Origin: Litoribacillus peritrichatus
GTDB taxonomy: Bacteria; Pseudomonadota; Gammaproteobacteria; Pseudomonadales; Litoribrevibacteraceae
Assembly (NCBI RefSeq): GCF_039537985.1
Contig: NZ_BAABBN010000007.1
Coordinates: 682,001-746,000 of the forward strand
Length of the DNA stretch: 64,000 nucleotides
Direction: 5' to 3'
Shown one piece after another: positions 50,583-60,116 of the stretch (position 1 is the first letter of the stretch; each line of letters begins with the position of its first letter). Made by a program: the position numbers and the translations under genes. Below the pieces are notes generated by a model, which was not told the DNA's origin, made no database searches, and saw only the letters and a program-made list of their open reading frames with translations.

Positions 50583-50954
50583 CGCGGGTAACCCCCCATT
50601 GATTCAATGCATCAATGCTGTGTGGGCTGAATAGATCTCTATTGACGTAAAACGATAGAGAACTCTATGGCCGTCGCTTCCTGCGAAAGTATTAGTATTG
50701 TTTGTTTTTTGATCTTTATAGCACTGGTTCAGGTGAGGGAATACCCAACTTTTGTAATGAAATTTTAACACTGGTCTTTTTGGACAAGTTTTGGGTATTT
50801 ACGACATTGGTGTCGTTTTAGTATGGTTGTTGACCGGTTTTGACAGTGGTTGTGGGGTACTTATTCACAACATACAGACGCAAAAAATGGCAAAAATGCG
50901 TCTGAATTTAAGTGTTTAAATAGGTATCGTGGGGCGTAATCTTGGTTCTGTTAG
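50583..50954. other. Intergenic region with three inverted repeats
   Basis: There is no ORF in these 372 bp. CATTGAT/ATCAATG (50597-50617) and CTCTAT/ATAGAG (50637-50660) lie in the promoter region of the 387-residue gene (minus strand) and may be operators. A perfect 8-bp repeat CAGACGCA/TGCGTCTG (50875-50904) with a T/A-rich 14-nt loop lies after the histidine kinase stop and is a likely transcript end for the kinase operon. Confidence 0.45.
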
Positions 50955-52595
50955 TTATGTGGACATTCGGTATTTCTCTAAGCAGAAGTTGAAGCAGGTG
51001 CCTTTGCCCAGTTCACTCTCGACGGTAATCTGGCTACCGTGCAGGTCAAGTACCCGGCGGGTAATGGCCAAGCCCAAACCACTGCCGGAGCGTTTTCCGG
51101 CCACCGAGTTGGTGGCGCGGTAGTGGGTATCAAAAATAAACTCTAAATCGTCTTTCGGAATACCAACGCCGGTGTCTTTGACGTTGATCAGAACGCGCCC
51201 GGATTTAGGTGCCTGGACCTCTTGCAACGCACACGCATTGTGGGGCTTGGCATCAATTTCAATGGTCACTGAATCGCCTTCTTGGCAGTGTCGAATGGCA
51301 TTGTCGACCAGGTTGGTAAACACCCGTTCAAGACGTTCAATGTTGGCCATGACTTTCAACGATGCGTCCTCCACTTCCACGTACAGTTCAACGCCCTTGT
51401 TGTTGGCATCAAGCGTCATTTTTTGAAACACGTCGTAGGCAATTTCTGCAATCGGAACCGGTTCTTTTTCCAGCTCAATGGTGTTGCTGTCGAGGTGAGC
51501 AAGCTCGAACAATTGTTCCACTAACCGGCTGACTTGTTTGGCGTTTTTCTCGGCGACATCAATTAAAAACTTAGCGTCTTTCGGTGTCAGACTTTCGTGA
51601 TTAAGTTGCCAGGTTTCAAGGTAGCCCTGAAGGGATGCCAGCGGCGTTCTTAAATCGTGGGAGACGTAGGAGATCAGTTCTCTGCGGACTTGGTCGGTGG
51701 TTTTGATTTTTTCGTATTGGTCGCTCAGCGTGTTGGCCATTTGATGGAAGGTGGCGCCCAAACGCTCAACCTCATCGGATGAATTGGCATTCCAGCGCGC
51801 TAAAGGTTGGGTTGTACTGCTTGGGCCATGAGGCTCAAAACCTTCTTTGCTGAATAACTGCATTTCCTGGCTCAGTTTGCGCAAAGGACGGGTTAAAAAT
51901 CCGAACAACAATAATGTGACCAACATGCTGAATAGGATTGCGGCACTGACTAACCACAAACCTATGGTGGCGATGTGGCTGTTTTGCATCAGGTCAACCA
52001 CCCCGTCATAGAGCTCTCCGCCGATGATGATGTACAGATAACCTTGTACACCCTGCTCGTTTTTGATTTCCGCAACCGAGAAGATCTTCTTGCGGCCTTG
52101 GTTGCGTGGGTCGTCGCCCCAGATTGGCAGGTTTTCACTTTTATCCAGAAACGCCCGGATTGGCGCGAGATCTATGTACTCCCGTTTTACCTTGCCGGGT
52201 TCTGCATCGTAAGTGATGATTTCACCTTCAGGGCTGAGTAAATAAAACTCGAAACTCGGGCCGAGTATCATCATGGTGTGAAAGGTGTCTTTCAGGGATG
52301 AGTGGTCAATTTCTCCACCGTTCATTTGGGGGTTGTCATACACCAGATGGTTGGCTAAATCGAGGTGCAGTTTTTGTTCGACTTCACTCTGGTAGTTTTG
52401 ACTGAGTTGGTTGATGAAAATAACCAGTAAAATACCAATGGCAATGAAACTGCCGATCAAGGCCATGGCCAGTTTGCTGTAAAACGAACGAAACACGGTT
52501 TTACTGACCGGGCTCTCAATTTTGGACGACGCAGCAGAAGGCCCGGCTGGCACGTTTTCAGCACGAGAAGCACTGGCTGTGGATGAATCAGTCAC
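50955..52595 (-). CDS. Sensor histidine kinase of an OmpR-type two-component system
   Basis: The 546-residue protein has a GTG start with AAGG upstream, a Ser/Ala-rich cytoplasmic N-terminal tail, TM1 (about 40-62), a periplasmic sensor domain (about 63-208, PAS/Cache-like with FEFYLLSPEGEIITYDAEPG), TM2 (about 213-236), HAMP (FLTRPLRKLSQEMQLFS...), and HisKA with His313 in YVSHDLRTPLASLQGYLETW. The HATPase domain shows NLVDNAIRHC, VKDTGVGIPKDD and GSGLGLAITRRV. The gene follows its response regulator by 30 bp and forms one unit with two spondin-domain protein genes, which may be targets or sensor accessories. Confidence 0.92.
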   Translation of the reverse strand: MTDSSTASASRAENVPAGPSAASSKIESPVSKTVFRSFYSKLAMALIGSFIAIGILLVIFINQLSQNYQSEVEQKLHLDLANHLVYDNPQMNGGEIDHSSLKDTFHTMMILGPSFEFYLLSPEGEIITYDAEPGKVKREYIDLAPIRAFLDKSENLPIWGDDPRNQGRKKIFSVAEIKNEQGVQGYLYIIIGGELYDGVVDLMQNSHIATIGLWLVSAAILFSMLVTLLLFGFLTRPLRKLSQEMQLFSKEGFEPHGPSSTTQPLARWNANSSDEVERLGATFHQMANTLSDQYEKIKTTDQVRRELISYVSHDLRTPLASLQGYLETWQLNHESLTPKDAKFLIDVAEKNAKQVSRLVEQLFELAHLDSNTIELEKEPVPIAEIAYDVFQKMTLDANNKGVELYVEVEDASLKVMANIERLERVFTNLVDNAIRHCQEGDSVTIEIDAKPHNACALQEVQAPKSGRVLINVKDTGVGIPKDDLEFIFDTHYRATNSVAGKRSGSGLGLAITRRVLDLHGSQITVESELGKGTCFNFCLEKYRMST

Positions 52596-52625
52596 TGTGA
52601 TTACCTTTTACAGGGGCAGAAGCGG

Positions 52626-53318
52626 TCAGGCTTCAACAAATTTATAACCAACGCCCCATACTGTTTTGATGCGTTGTGGTTGATCCAAATCGGTTTCCAG
52701 CTTATTACGCAGACGGTTGATATGGCTGTTGACGGTGTGTTCATATCCCGAATGTTGATAACCCCAGACGCCGTCCAGTAATTGTGCCCGGCTGAAGGCG
52801 TGGCCAGGGCGGCGGGCCATGTAGGTTAATAAATCGAATTCAGTGGTGGTCAGTTCAATGGCGTTATTAGCTAAGGTGACTATCCGTTGGCCAACGTTAA
52901 TTTCGAGGTCATGGAACGACAGGGTTTCTTCGCTGGGAGATTCCTTGAGCAGGGCGACTCTGCGTAGCATGGCTTTTACCCTTGCTTGCAGTTCTCGTAT
53001 GCTGAAAGGTTTGGTCAGGTAGTCGTCTGCGCCCATTTCGAGGCCAATCACCCGGTCGGCTTCGGAATCCCGTGCAGTTAACATCAGAATGGGCGTGTAT
53101 ACGTCGCTGGCGCGTAATCGTCGACAAATTTCCAGGCCATCCATGTTGGGTAACATGAGATCAAGTACGATCAAATCGTGCGAGGCGCTGAGGGCTTTCT
53201 CCAAACCTTCCAAGCCATCATGGCAACTGGTGACGGATTGGTGCATTGCATTAAGATTCATAGTGACCAGGTTGTTGATGTCCTGATCGTCTTCAATCAC
53301 TAATATTTTCGTGGTCAT
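52626..53318 (-). CDS. OmpR-family response regulator
   Basis: The product is 230 residues from ATG 53318 (AGGG at good spacing). A longer frame reaching ATG 53405, which overlaps the upstream stop as TGATG, would add 29 residues atypical for the family. The receiver domain starts TTKILVIEDDQDINNL, with the phosphoacceptor Asp53 in LIVLDLMLPNMDGLE and conserved Lys in LTKPFSIREL. The C-terminal winged helix contains ELTTTEFDLLTYMARRPGHAFSRAQLLDGVWG and TVNSHINRLRNKLE. It pairs with the kinase encoded next. OmpR-type proteins bind direct repeats about 11 bp apart, and such a pair is present upstream of the spondin genes. Confidence 0.93.
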   Translation of the reverse strand: MTTKILVIEDDQDINNLVTMNLNAMHQSVTSCHDGLEGLEKALSASHDLIVLDLMLPNMDGLEICRRLRASDVYTPILMLTARDSEADRVIGLEMGADDYLTKPFSIRELQARVKAMLRRVALLKESPSEETLSFHDLEINVGQRIVTLANNAIELTTTEFDLLTYMARRPGHAFSRAQLLDGVWGYQHSGYEHTVNSHINRLRNKLETDLDQPQRIKTVWGVGYKFVEA

Positions 53319-53404
53319 GATGTTGCCCTGAGGCCGGTAGTTATTATCATTTAATAAACGGGGGAACGATGACAAACCACCTAAAGCGTCAGGGCAAGTT
53401 TTCA

Positions 53405-54157
53405 TCAGTTCACTCGTGTGACAACAATTTTTGCAATTGGTGCATCAAAACGATGTGATTCGTCCAGAACTGAGTCCGGGTTCTCATCAAAACCGCCATC
53501 AACGCCCTGAGAGACTACACCTGGATGACGAGTAACAATGTTGCTGACTTCCCGTTCAGGATTGAAACCTCTGTCTTCAATGCCGGATGAATCGGCCGGG
53601 CCAGGAATTGTGCCAGCTTCTTCGGAATTGAACTCTGTGCCTGCATCGTAGATTGGAGCCAAACGCGTTAATGACTCTCCGACTTGTAATTCACCGATGT
53701 GCCAACCGGAAAGCCCGGTAAAGGCATCATTGGTATTTACCAGCATGGTGGCGAAGGTGAGTTCGATGTCTGCGTCATCGTTTGCGAACGAAGCAGAAAT
53801 GGTATGGGTTTGACCTGGACCAATAAACTCATCGTCTCCGATGGCTGCCAAATGAGCGTCATGGTTTTCCGCTTCCGTAACGAACGCTTCGTTCATGCCG
53901 CTTTCAGCAAGTTCTTCCAGACCGCTTGATGCCTCGTCTCCAATACTCCAGGCGGAATAGCCGTCCTTATGGTAAATAACCGCAATGGGAGAAAAAGGCT
54001 GATTTGCACTCAGGTTAGTGACTGACACTTCAAATTCTATGTTGTTATTGCCTGGGGCTGAATTGCTTGAACTGTCGTTGTCACTGCACCCTGAGAGACC
54101 AACAATTAATGCTGGAAACAGGGTGACCAGAAGGGATTTCTTTAATGTGTGATTCAT
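53405..54157 (-). CDS. Spondin-domain lipoprotein
   Basis: The 250-residue protein has a lipoprotein signal with lipobox GLSGC and an Asp/Ser/Asn linker, followed by one spondin-N-type domain. Its marks are EFEVSVTNLSANQPFSPIAVIYHKDG, an acidic middle, FATMLVNTNDAFTGLSGWHIGEL and AGTEFNSEEAGTIPGPA. The ending FDAPIAKIVVTRVN is the last strand. Bacterial spondin-domain proteins are exported, of unknown role, and may bind matrix or metal. It sits between a paralogue (16 bp upstream) and the response regulator gene, with which it shares TGATG overlap at one potential start. Probably outer-membrane anchored. Confidence 0.82.
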   Translation of the reverse strand: MNHTLKKSLLVTLFPALIVGLSGCSDNDSSSNSAPGNNNIEFEVSVTNLSANQPFSPIAVIYHKDGYSAWSIGDEASSGLEELAESGMNEAFVTEAENHDAHLAAIGDDEFIGPGQTHTISASFANDDADIELTFATMLVNTNDAFTGLSGWHIGELQVGESLTRLAPIYDAGTEFNSEEAGTIPGPADSSGIEDRGFNPEREVSNIVTRHPGVVSQGVDGGFDENPDSVLDESHRFDAPIAKIVVTRVN

Positions 54158-54172
54158 CGGTTTCTTCCCTTA

Positions 54173-54886
54173 TTATTCAGCGTCTTCAGCAACGGTGATA
54201 ACCACTTTTGCAACCGGGTTTAACCAGCGATGTACACGGCTGTCCAGATCACTTGCGCCGCCGTTTGCATCAATGTCGCCGATATTACCGCGATGAATAT
54301 GAACGGTTTCGTTATTGTCTGTGCTGGCAACGCCGCTGGCGTTTTGAGCTGTTAACCCTAGTGGTGGTGGGTTAGGGATGGTTTCCTGGCCGCTGTTGCT
54401 GGACAGTAATTCGGTATTGGCCTCAGAACCCGCATCGTAACCGTTCAGATAAACGGTGTAAGTCCCTGCTTCTTCCGGGATCGCCCAGCTGTCTAGACCA
54501 ATGAAGCCATCGTTGGTCGGCAGCATCATGGCAACGATGGATAAATGATCCAGCTCGTTGGTGGACAGTGTCGTCGCTATGCTCATGGATGGCGCCAAAA
54601 GTCCACCTGCCGGATTTTCACGATGCACCGCATTCGGTCCTGGATTTTCTGTCATTAAATCGTCAATTACACCACCTTCGGCCATACTGATAAGCGCTGG
54701 TGAAGCAGCTACTCCGGTTGTAAAGAAGTCAACGCTGTCATCGTGTGCTGTAATAAGAAGCGGGGTAAAGTGAATGCCGTTGGTAAGATTGGTTACCTCG
54801 ATATTCAATTCAGCAGCGGATACTGGTGCCGCCACAAGCGGTAAAGCCAATAGTAATGGGGATGCGATCTTGGTAAGCGTGTTCAT
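54173..54886 (-). CDS. Secreted spondin-domain protein
   Basis: The product is 237 residues from ATG 54886 with AGGAGA 5 bases upstream; an upstream in-frame start (54943) is not supported. It has a Sec signal peptide (LLLALPLVAAPVSA|AEL) without a lipobox, so it is periplasmic or secreted, unlike its lipidated paralogue. Spondin-N features are ELNIEVTNLTNGIHFTPLLITAHDD, VAMMLPTNDGFIGLDSWAIPE and AGSEANTELLSSNSGQETIPNPP, ending in HRWLNPVAKVVITVAED. It is the first gene of the operon with the second spondin gene and the two-component system. Confidence 0.83.
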   Translation of the reverse strand: MNTLTKIASPLLLALPLVAAPVSAAELNIEVTNLTNGIHFTPLLITAHDDSVDFFTTGVAASPALISMAEGGVIDDLMTENPGPNAVHRENPAGGLLAPSMSIATTLSTNELDHLSIVAMMLPTNDGFIGLDSWAIPEEAGTYTVYLNGYDAGSEANTELLSSNSGQETIPNPPPLGLTAQNASGVASTDNNETVHIHRGNIGDIDANGGASDLDSRVHRWLNPVAKVVITVAEDAE

Positions 54887-55328
54887 GTTGTCTCCTAGAG
54901 TTTTTTTGTTTTTCTTTCCATTAAATAAGTGATGCCTGGACACTTAAATTCGGGTTAACTGCTTATTGGATGAACATTGAATTTGATAAACAGTTTGATG
55001 ATGGAAATAACAATACGTAGGAGATATCGCGAAGGCTTCACGTGAAGATCACAAAAGTATCACAAGGTATGACGTTTCTGTGGTTAATGGTTTTTTCCGA
55101 GACAATGGTTTTTGTGAGACTTGATGTTGCTAGAACTTATTTAGCGTGAATGCCTACAATTAATTAATCGCTTGATTAATTGCGGTGAATTTAATTGCTT
55201 AACCGAACGAAAAAGTAAGACTAAGGTATTGCGTCTGCCGGTGTCATACCCGGTTGCGCAAAATAACAAAAACAATCGCTATAAAAACAATCATTCTAAA
55301 ATCAGAGTCACTCAGTTAAGGCATTTCT
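54887..55328. promoter_or_regulatory. Divergent regulatory region between the spondin operon and the RND efflux operon
   Basis: The 442 bp hold no convincing gene. A perfect 12-bp palindrome CTTCACGTGAAG lies at 55036-55047. Directly beside it is an 11-bp-spaced direct repeat ATCACAA (55048-55054 and 55059-55065), the spacing used by OmpR/PhoB-type regulators. An 8-bp inverted repeat AATTAATC/GATTAATT with a 4-nt loop lies at 55162-55181. A short open frame from 55172 to 55360 looks fortuitous. Confidence 0.55.
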
Positions 55329-56723
55329 ATGAGCATGTTCTCGAAGTTGATCAAAAGTAAACTTGGCTTTTTTGTCGCGTTTTTGGCGGGCTTTCTGGTT
55401 TTGATGGTAGTTGCAAAAAACAAAAAGCCATTACCGATGGAAGAGGTTTCTGAACGGGCTATTTTAGTCGAAACAGTCACGTTAAAAGAACGGATGATCG
55501 GCTCACAAATCGTCGCTTTTGGTCATGTTCGTCCTCAAAAAGAGTGGCAGGCGATTTCTGAGATTGAAGGGCGTGTTACTTACAAAAATCCGATGCTGGA
55601 ACGAGGTAAGTTCATCGAGCAAGGGACAATATTGCTTAAAGTGGACCCGTTGCAGTATGAGCTGCAAGTGGCTCAAGCCACTGCCGACTTGGCCTCAGTC
55701 AAGTCTGAGCTGGACAGTCTGGTGATCGAAAAGAACAACCTGCAGATGTCGTTGGAGATTGAAAAGAATCAGCTCAAGATTGTGGATAATGAAGTGAAGC
55801 GTCAAGAGCGTTTGCTGAAAAAGAAACTGACCTCGCAATCCAGTTACGACTCAGAGCGCAGAAACCTGTTGAGCCAGCGTCAACGGGTACTGGATCTTGA
55901 AAACACATTGCGTTTGGTGCCTTCCCGTAAATTGGTGTTGGAAGCCAGCCACCGAGTGCAGACCGCTCGCTTAGCCGATGCTCAGCGCTTACTCGAAAAA
56001 ACCGTGGTTACAATGCCTTTTCGGGGGCTGATTGTGGAAGAAAACATCAATGTTGACGAAGTGGTGTCTGTCTCCAAAATCATGGTGGTTGCTCACGCCT
56101 GGGAGCAGATGGAAGTGGAATCTCAGGTGGGCATTCATGACATGCGCAAAGCCATGCGCACTTTGCCAAAAGAAGTGCTGGTGTCGTTAGAGAAAGTTGA
56201 GCCTTCTTACATTTTTCCAAGTGCAGAAGTGGTGGTGCGCGCTGCCGGGGAAGAAATTCGGTGGCCTGCCAGTTTAAACCGCATCAGTGGTGAAGTGGAT
56301 CAGTCGCGAGGTACTGTGGGTTTGATTGTGGAAGTCAGACAAGACCCGAACGCCATCAAAATTCGGCAACGACCTCCGTTGGTGGCCGGTATGTTTGTGG
56401 AAGTACGAGTGACCGGGCGAGAGGACCGCTTACTGGCCTTGCCGGCGCGCGCCATTCATCAGGGCAATGTGTATATTGTTGATCAGGACAGCCGCTTGAG
56501 AATCAAGCCGGTCAAAGAACTGTTCAGCTCGGATGGTTGGGTTGCCATTGAGAAAACGGAAGAGCTTTCGGGGGGCGAACAAATCATCTTAACCGATCTG
56601 GTGCCCGTCATCGCGGGTGCGTTAGTGAAAACTCAACCGGTTGATGAAGGCTCAATGGAGGCATCGCCAAGCTCGACTATTCAGCCTGCTGTTGAAAAGA
56701 CCTCCGCGACTGAGGAGGGCTGA
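55329..56723 (+). CDS. RND efflux periplasmic adaptor (membrane fusion protein)
   Basis: The 464-residue protein starts with a transmembrane anchor (FFVAFLAGFLVLMVVAKN). The HlyD/AcrA plan follows: a lipoyl half-motif (GHVRPQKEWQAISEIEGRVTYKNPMLERGKFIEQGTILLKVDP), an alpha-hairpin coiled coil (about 105-215, with RLLKKKLTSQSSYDSER), the second lipoyl half (ARLADAQRLLEKTVVTMPFRGLIVEENINVDEVVS), a beta-barrel and a membrane-proximal domain. It links an inner-membrane RND pump to an outer-membrane channel. No outer-membrane factor gene is present, so a TolC homologue elsewhere is needed. The pump gene starts 2 bp after its stop. The AAGG Shine-Dalgarno site is good. Confidence 0.92.
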   Translation: MSMFSKLIKSKLGFFVAFLAGFLVLMVVAKNKKPLPMEEVSERAILVETVTLKERMIGSQIVAFGHVRPQKEWQAISEIEGRVTYKNPMLERGKFIEQGTILLKVDPLQYELQVAQATADLASVKSELDSLVIEKNNLQMSLEIEKNQLKIVDNEVKRQERLLKKKLTSQSSYDSERRNLLSQRQRVLDLENTLRLVPSRKLVLEASHRVQTARLADAQRLLEKTVVTMPFRGLIVEENINVDEVVSVSKIMVVAHAWEQMEVESQVGIHDMRKAMRTLPKEVLVSLEKVEPSYIFPSAEVVVRAAGEEIRWPASLNRISGEVDQSRGTVGLIVEVRQDPNAIKIRQRPPLVAGMFVEVRVTGREDRLLALPARAIHQGNVYIVDQDSRLRIKPVKELFSSDGWVAIEKTEELSGGEQIILTDLVPVIAGALVKTQPVDEGSMEASPSSTIQPAVEKTSATEEG

Positions 56724-56725
56724 TC

Positions 56726-59700
56726 ATGTTGAAATATTTAGCCGCACACCCGACGGCCGCCAATTTAATTATGTTGATGTTGATGGCCTTGGGCATTACT
56801 GCTTTGCCAAACATCAAACGGGAAACCTTTCCTGACAGTCGCCCGGTGAAAGTCGAGACACGAGTCATCTGGCCTGGTGCCTCACCCGTGGATGTGGAAG
56901 AGTCCATTTGTCAGCGGCTTGAAGAAGCCGTCGCCGGTGTTGCTTACCTGAAAGAAAAACAGTGCGAAGCCATTGAGGGCTTGGGTCGGTTAATTGTTGA
57001 AATGGATGACAAAGGCGATGAAAACCGCTTCATCAATGACATCAAAACCGAAGTGGATGCCATTGATGATTTTCCGGATCAAGCCGAACAACCCATTGTC
57101 AGCCAGTTTAACCGTTTTGATGATGTGGTCAGTATTGCGGTAACCGCTGAAACCTATCAAACCCATTTAAAAAGCTACGCCGAAGATTTGAAGCATAGGT
57201 TACAGCGCTTAAACGGGGTGGCCGACGTAGAAATGCAAGGCTTTTCCGAGCGCCAGCTGAGAGTTGAATTGTCAGTGCCTCTGGTTCGCCAATACAACCT
57301 GAGTCTGACGGACATATCGACTGCGGTGGAGCGTCAAAATGTCAAAATGCCTTTGGGTCAGATAGAGACGGATGATAAAACCCTGCTCATTCGCTACGAC
57401 GAACAACGTACCACCGCTGAAGAGTTGATGTCTCTAGTGATTGCTTCGAATGCCGAAGGCGCTGAAATTCGCTTGGGTGATATTGCCACTGTGGTGGATC
57501 AGTTTGAGCTGGATGAAGAGAAAATTTACTTCGATGGTAAACCTGCGACCATTTTAAAAATAAGTAAGAGCAAAGCGGATGACTCTCTGACGGTACTCGA
57601 AGACCTGAAGACGTTTTTGGCGAAAGAAGAGCAAACCAAGCCGTTCGGCGTGAGCTTGACGTTAACGCAGGATAAGACCTCGATTGTGGTGGATCGCCTG
57701 AACATGCTGGTGGACAACGGCTGGCAAGGCTTTGTGCTGGTGGCGCTGACTTTGGCGCTGTTCTTTCGCCTTCGTTTTGCTTTTTGGGTGGCGATGGGCT
57801 TACCCGTTTCGTTTTTGGCGACTTTGTATGTCATGTCTTTATTTGGCATCAGCATCAACATGATCACTATGGTGGCGCTGTTGATGGCCATTGGTATTTT
57901 AATGGACGACGCCATTGTAATCGCCGAAAGCATTGCGGCGTATGTGTATAAAAAACGACAAGGTATTTCCAGTCAGGGCAATTCCGAGGCCGCTGAAAGC
58001 AAGCAGACTTTAAGCAAAGCGGACAATCACGCTGCCGTGGTGGATGGCGCTATGGAGGGGCTGGGCAAAGTCTCGATGGGGGTGCTTTCATCCTTTCTGA
58101 CCACGGTAAGTGTGTTTATTGGTTTGGCCTTCATTGAAGGTGAAATTGGCAAGGTGCTGAAATTCATTCCGATCGTTCTGTTGGTTACTTTGGCGGTCAG
58201 TTTGATTGAAGCATTTTTGGTGTTACCCGGACACTTGGTTCACTCCTTGGAGAAGAACCCGTCAGAAGACAAAGAGTTCAAATTTAAAAAGGACTTCAAT
58301 GCCGCCTTTGAACGATTCCGCGAAACGACCTTAATCAAGGCAGTGGAGTTTTTAGTGCAGTGGCGCTACTTCTTTGTGGGTGGGGTGATTGGTTTGTTGT
58401 TTATTACCTTTGCCTTACCGGCGGGCGGTTTGCTGCGCTTTTCTCCGTTTCCTGAATTGGACGGTGATCTGATTGAAGCCCGAATTTTGATGCCGCAGGG
58501 AACGCCACTCAGTCATACCGAAGAGGTGGTGGACTGGATTGTGAAACAATCGGAAGCGATCAACCGGGAGAAGACACCGGAGCAGCCAGCCCAACAGCCG
58601 CTCATTCAACATACCACGATTCAATACAACTACAACCCGGATTCCTTTGAGCAAGGTGCCCACATTGCGACGGTTAAGCTGGATTTGTTGTCGGCGGAAA
58701 TTCGTACTTCCAACATTAACGAGCTGACTTCTTTGTGGCGTGAAAAGGTCGGCGAAGTGCCGGGTGTGATTGCGCTCCAGTTTAAGCAGCCTACGCTTGG
58801 CCCGGCGGGGCGCGCCATTGAAATTCGCCTTCAACACGACGACCTGGAGGTTTTGAGTAAAGCCTCCTGGCAACTTCAGAACTACCTCGATCAATTTGAA
58901 GGCGCCAATGACTTAATGGATGACCTTCGCCCAGGAAAAGAAGAAATCAATGTTCGCATTCGCCCCGGTGCGAGCAGCTATGGCGTCGACAGTTTCACCA
59001 TTGCTTCGCAGCTGCGTTCGGCCTTCCAGGGCTCGACCGCAGACGAAGTTCAGGTGGGTTATGAAACGCTGGAAGTGGACGTGCGCCTTTCTAAGATAGA
59101 CCGCAGTTTATTGTCCCGGTTTGATAACTTCCCGATCGTCATGGCCGATGGCAGTCAGATCCCCTTGGCTAATGTTGCGGAGATCACTTACGAGCGGAAC
59201 TTTGCCCGAGTGAATCGCTACGATGGTTTGAGAACCGTCACTGTGTTGGGCGATGTGAATGCCCATGTTACCAACGCCGCTGCCATCATCAATCAGGCAA
59301 AAGAGGAATATTTTGATCAGTTGGAAGCCGACTACCCTGGCTTGCAGGTGGTGCTGGACGGTCAGGCGGCGAACAGCCAAGAGACGGCTCAATCCATGGT
59401 TCGGGCCTTCATTTTGGGCTTGTTTTCGGTGTACGTCATTCTCAGTTTTCAGTTCAAAAGTTATACCGAACCTGTGATTGTGATGTTGGCGATTCCTTTG
59501 GCGCTGATCGGTGTGTTCTGGAGTCACCTGATTATGGGGTATGACTTAACCATGCCCAGTATGGTGGGATTTATTTCGCTGGCGGGGATTGTGGTGAATA
59601 ACTCCATCTTGCTGGTGCAATACGTCAAATGGCATGTGGAAGAAGGCTACGATGTGCATCAGGCCGCAGTGTTGGCCAGTAAAGAACGCTTTCGTGCGGT

Positions 59701-59929
59701 GTTTTTAACCTCGGCAACCACCATGGCGGGCCTGCTGCCGCTGATGTTTGAGACCAGCTTGCAGGCGCAGATTCTTATTCCGCTGGTGCTGAGTATTGTG
59801 GGTGGTATTTTCGCGACTACCTTGTTGGTGTTGTTCGTGATTCCGTGTTTGTACTGCATTATGGATGACATGGGGTTGATCGCATCAGGCACCAAACGTA
59901 TAGAGAACGATGGGTCTCAGACCGTTTAA
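56726..59929 (+). CDS. RND-family efflux pump permease
   Basis: The 1067-residue protein has TM1 (NLIMLMLMALGITALPNI), two large periplasmic loops (about 30-340 and 555-870) and twelve transmembrane helices. Motifs include VALLMAIGILMDDAIVIAESIAAYV, whose adjacent Asp pair corresponds to the proton-relay aspartates in TM4 of AcrB, and VGFISLAGIVVNNSILLVQYVKW in the second half. It belongs to the AcrB/MdtB/hydrophobe-amphiphile group in the broad sense. The substrate range cannot be told from sequence. A charged insert of about 35 residues lies after TM4 (KRQGISSQGNSEAAESKQ...). It is coupled to the adaptor gene and ends at a strong terminator. Confidence 0.93.
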   Translation: MLKYLAAHPTAANLIMLMLMALGITALPNIKRETFPDSRPVKVETRVIWPGASPVDVEESICQRLEEAVAGVAYLKEKQCEAIEGLGRLIVEMDDKGDENRFINDIKTEVDAIDDFPDQAEQPIVSQFNRFDDVVSIAVTAETYQTHLKSYAEDLKHRLQRLNGVADVEMQGFSERQLRVELSVPLVRQYNLSLTDISTAVERQNVKMPLGQIETDDKTLLIRYDEQRTTAEELMSLVIASNAEGAEIRLGDIATVVDQFELDEEKIYFDGKPATILKISKSKADDSLTVLEDLKTFLAKEEQTKPFGVSLTLTQDKTSIVVDRLNMLVDNGWQGFVLVALTLALFFRLRFAFWVAMGLPVSFLATLYVMSLFGISINMITMVALLMAIGILMDDAIVIAESIAAYVYKKRQGISSQGNSEAAESKQTLSKADNHAAVVDGAMEGLGKVSMGVLSSFLTTVSVFIGLAFIEGEIGKVLKFIPIVLLVTLAVSLIEAFLVLPGHLVHSLEKNPSEDKEFKFKKDFNAAFERFRETTLIKAVEFLVQWRYFFVGGVIGLLFITFALPAGGLLRFSPFPELDGDLIEARILMPQGTPLSHTEEVVDWIVKQSEAINREKTPEQPAQQPLIQHTTIQYNYNPDSFEQGAHIATVKLDLLSAEIRTSNINELTSLWREKVGEVPGVIALQFKQPTLGPAGRAIEIRLQHDDLEVLSKASWQLQNYLDQFEGANDLMDDLRPGKEEINVRIRPGASSYGVDSFTIASQLRSAFQGSTADEVQVGYETLEVDVRLSKIDRSLLSRFDNFPIVMADGSQIPLANVAEITYERNFARVNRYDGLRTVTVLGDVNAHVTNAAAIINQAKEEYFDQLEADYPGLQVVLDGQAANSQETAQSMVRAFILGLFSVYVILSFQFKSYTEPVIVMLAIPLALIGVFWSHLIMGYDLTMPSMVGFISLAGIVVNNSILLVQYVKWHVEEGYDVHQAAVLASKERFRAVFLTSATTMAGLLPLMFETSLQAQILIPLVLSIVGGIFATTLLVLFVIPCLYCIMDDMGLIASGTKRIENDGSQTV

Positions 59930-59967
59930 ACGAAAATACCGGTGGGGCTAGAGAGACGTTGTTTACT

Positions 59968-60019
59968 AAGAATCAGGCTCGAAATCATAATAAGAGTGAG
60001 CTAATAGCCTGATTCTTTT
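59968..60019 (+). terminator. Terminator of the RND operon
   Basis: A perfect 12-bp stem (AAGAATCAGGCT at 59968-59979 with AGCCTGATTCTT at 60006-60017) has a 26-nt loop and a T-tract. The loop is long but the stem is very stable. Confidence 0.8.
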
Positions 60020-60116
60020 CCGTTTATAGGTTTTATCTAAGCCAGCCTTCGACTGTGCTGTCGTTTTCTTTTAAAGTGACTGCTTCTAAAAATTATAAGA
60101 ATTCGGAAGCATCCCC

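Noticed and set aside
55172..55360. 62-residue + strand ORF in the spondin/RND intergenic region
   Set aside because: Translation is low-complexity Lys/Asn-rich, there is no Shine-Dalgarno site, it overlaps the real adaptor start, and it lies over inverted repeats.
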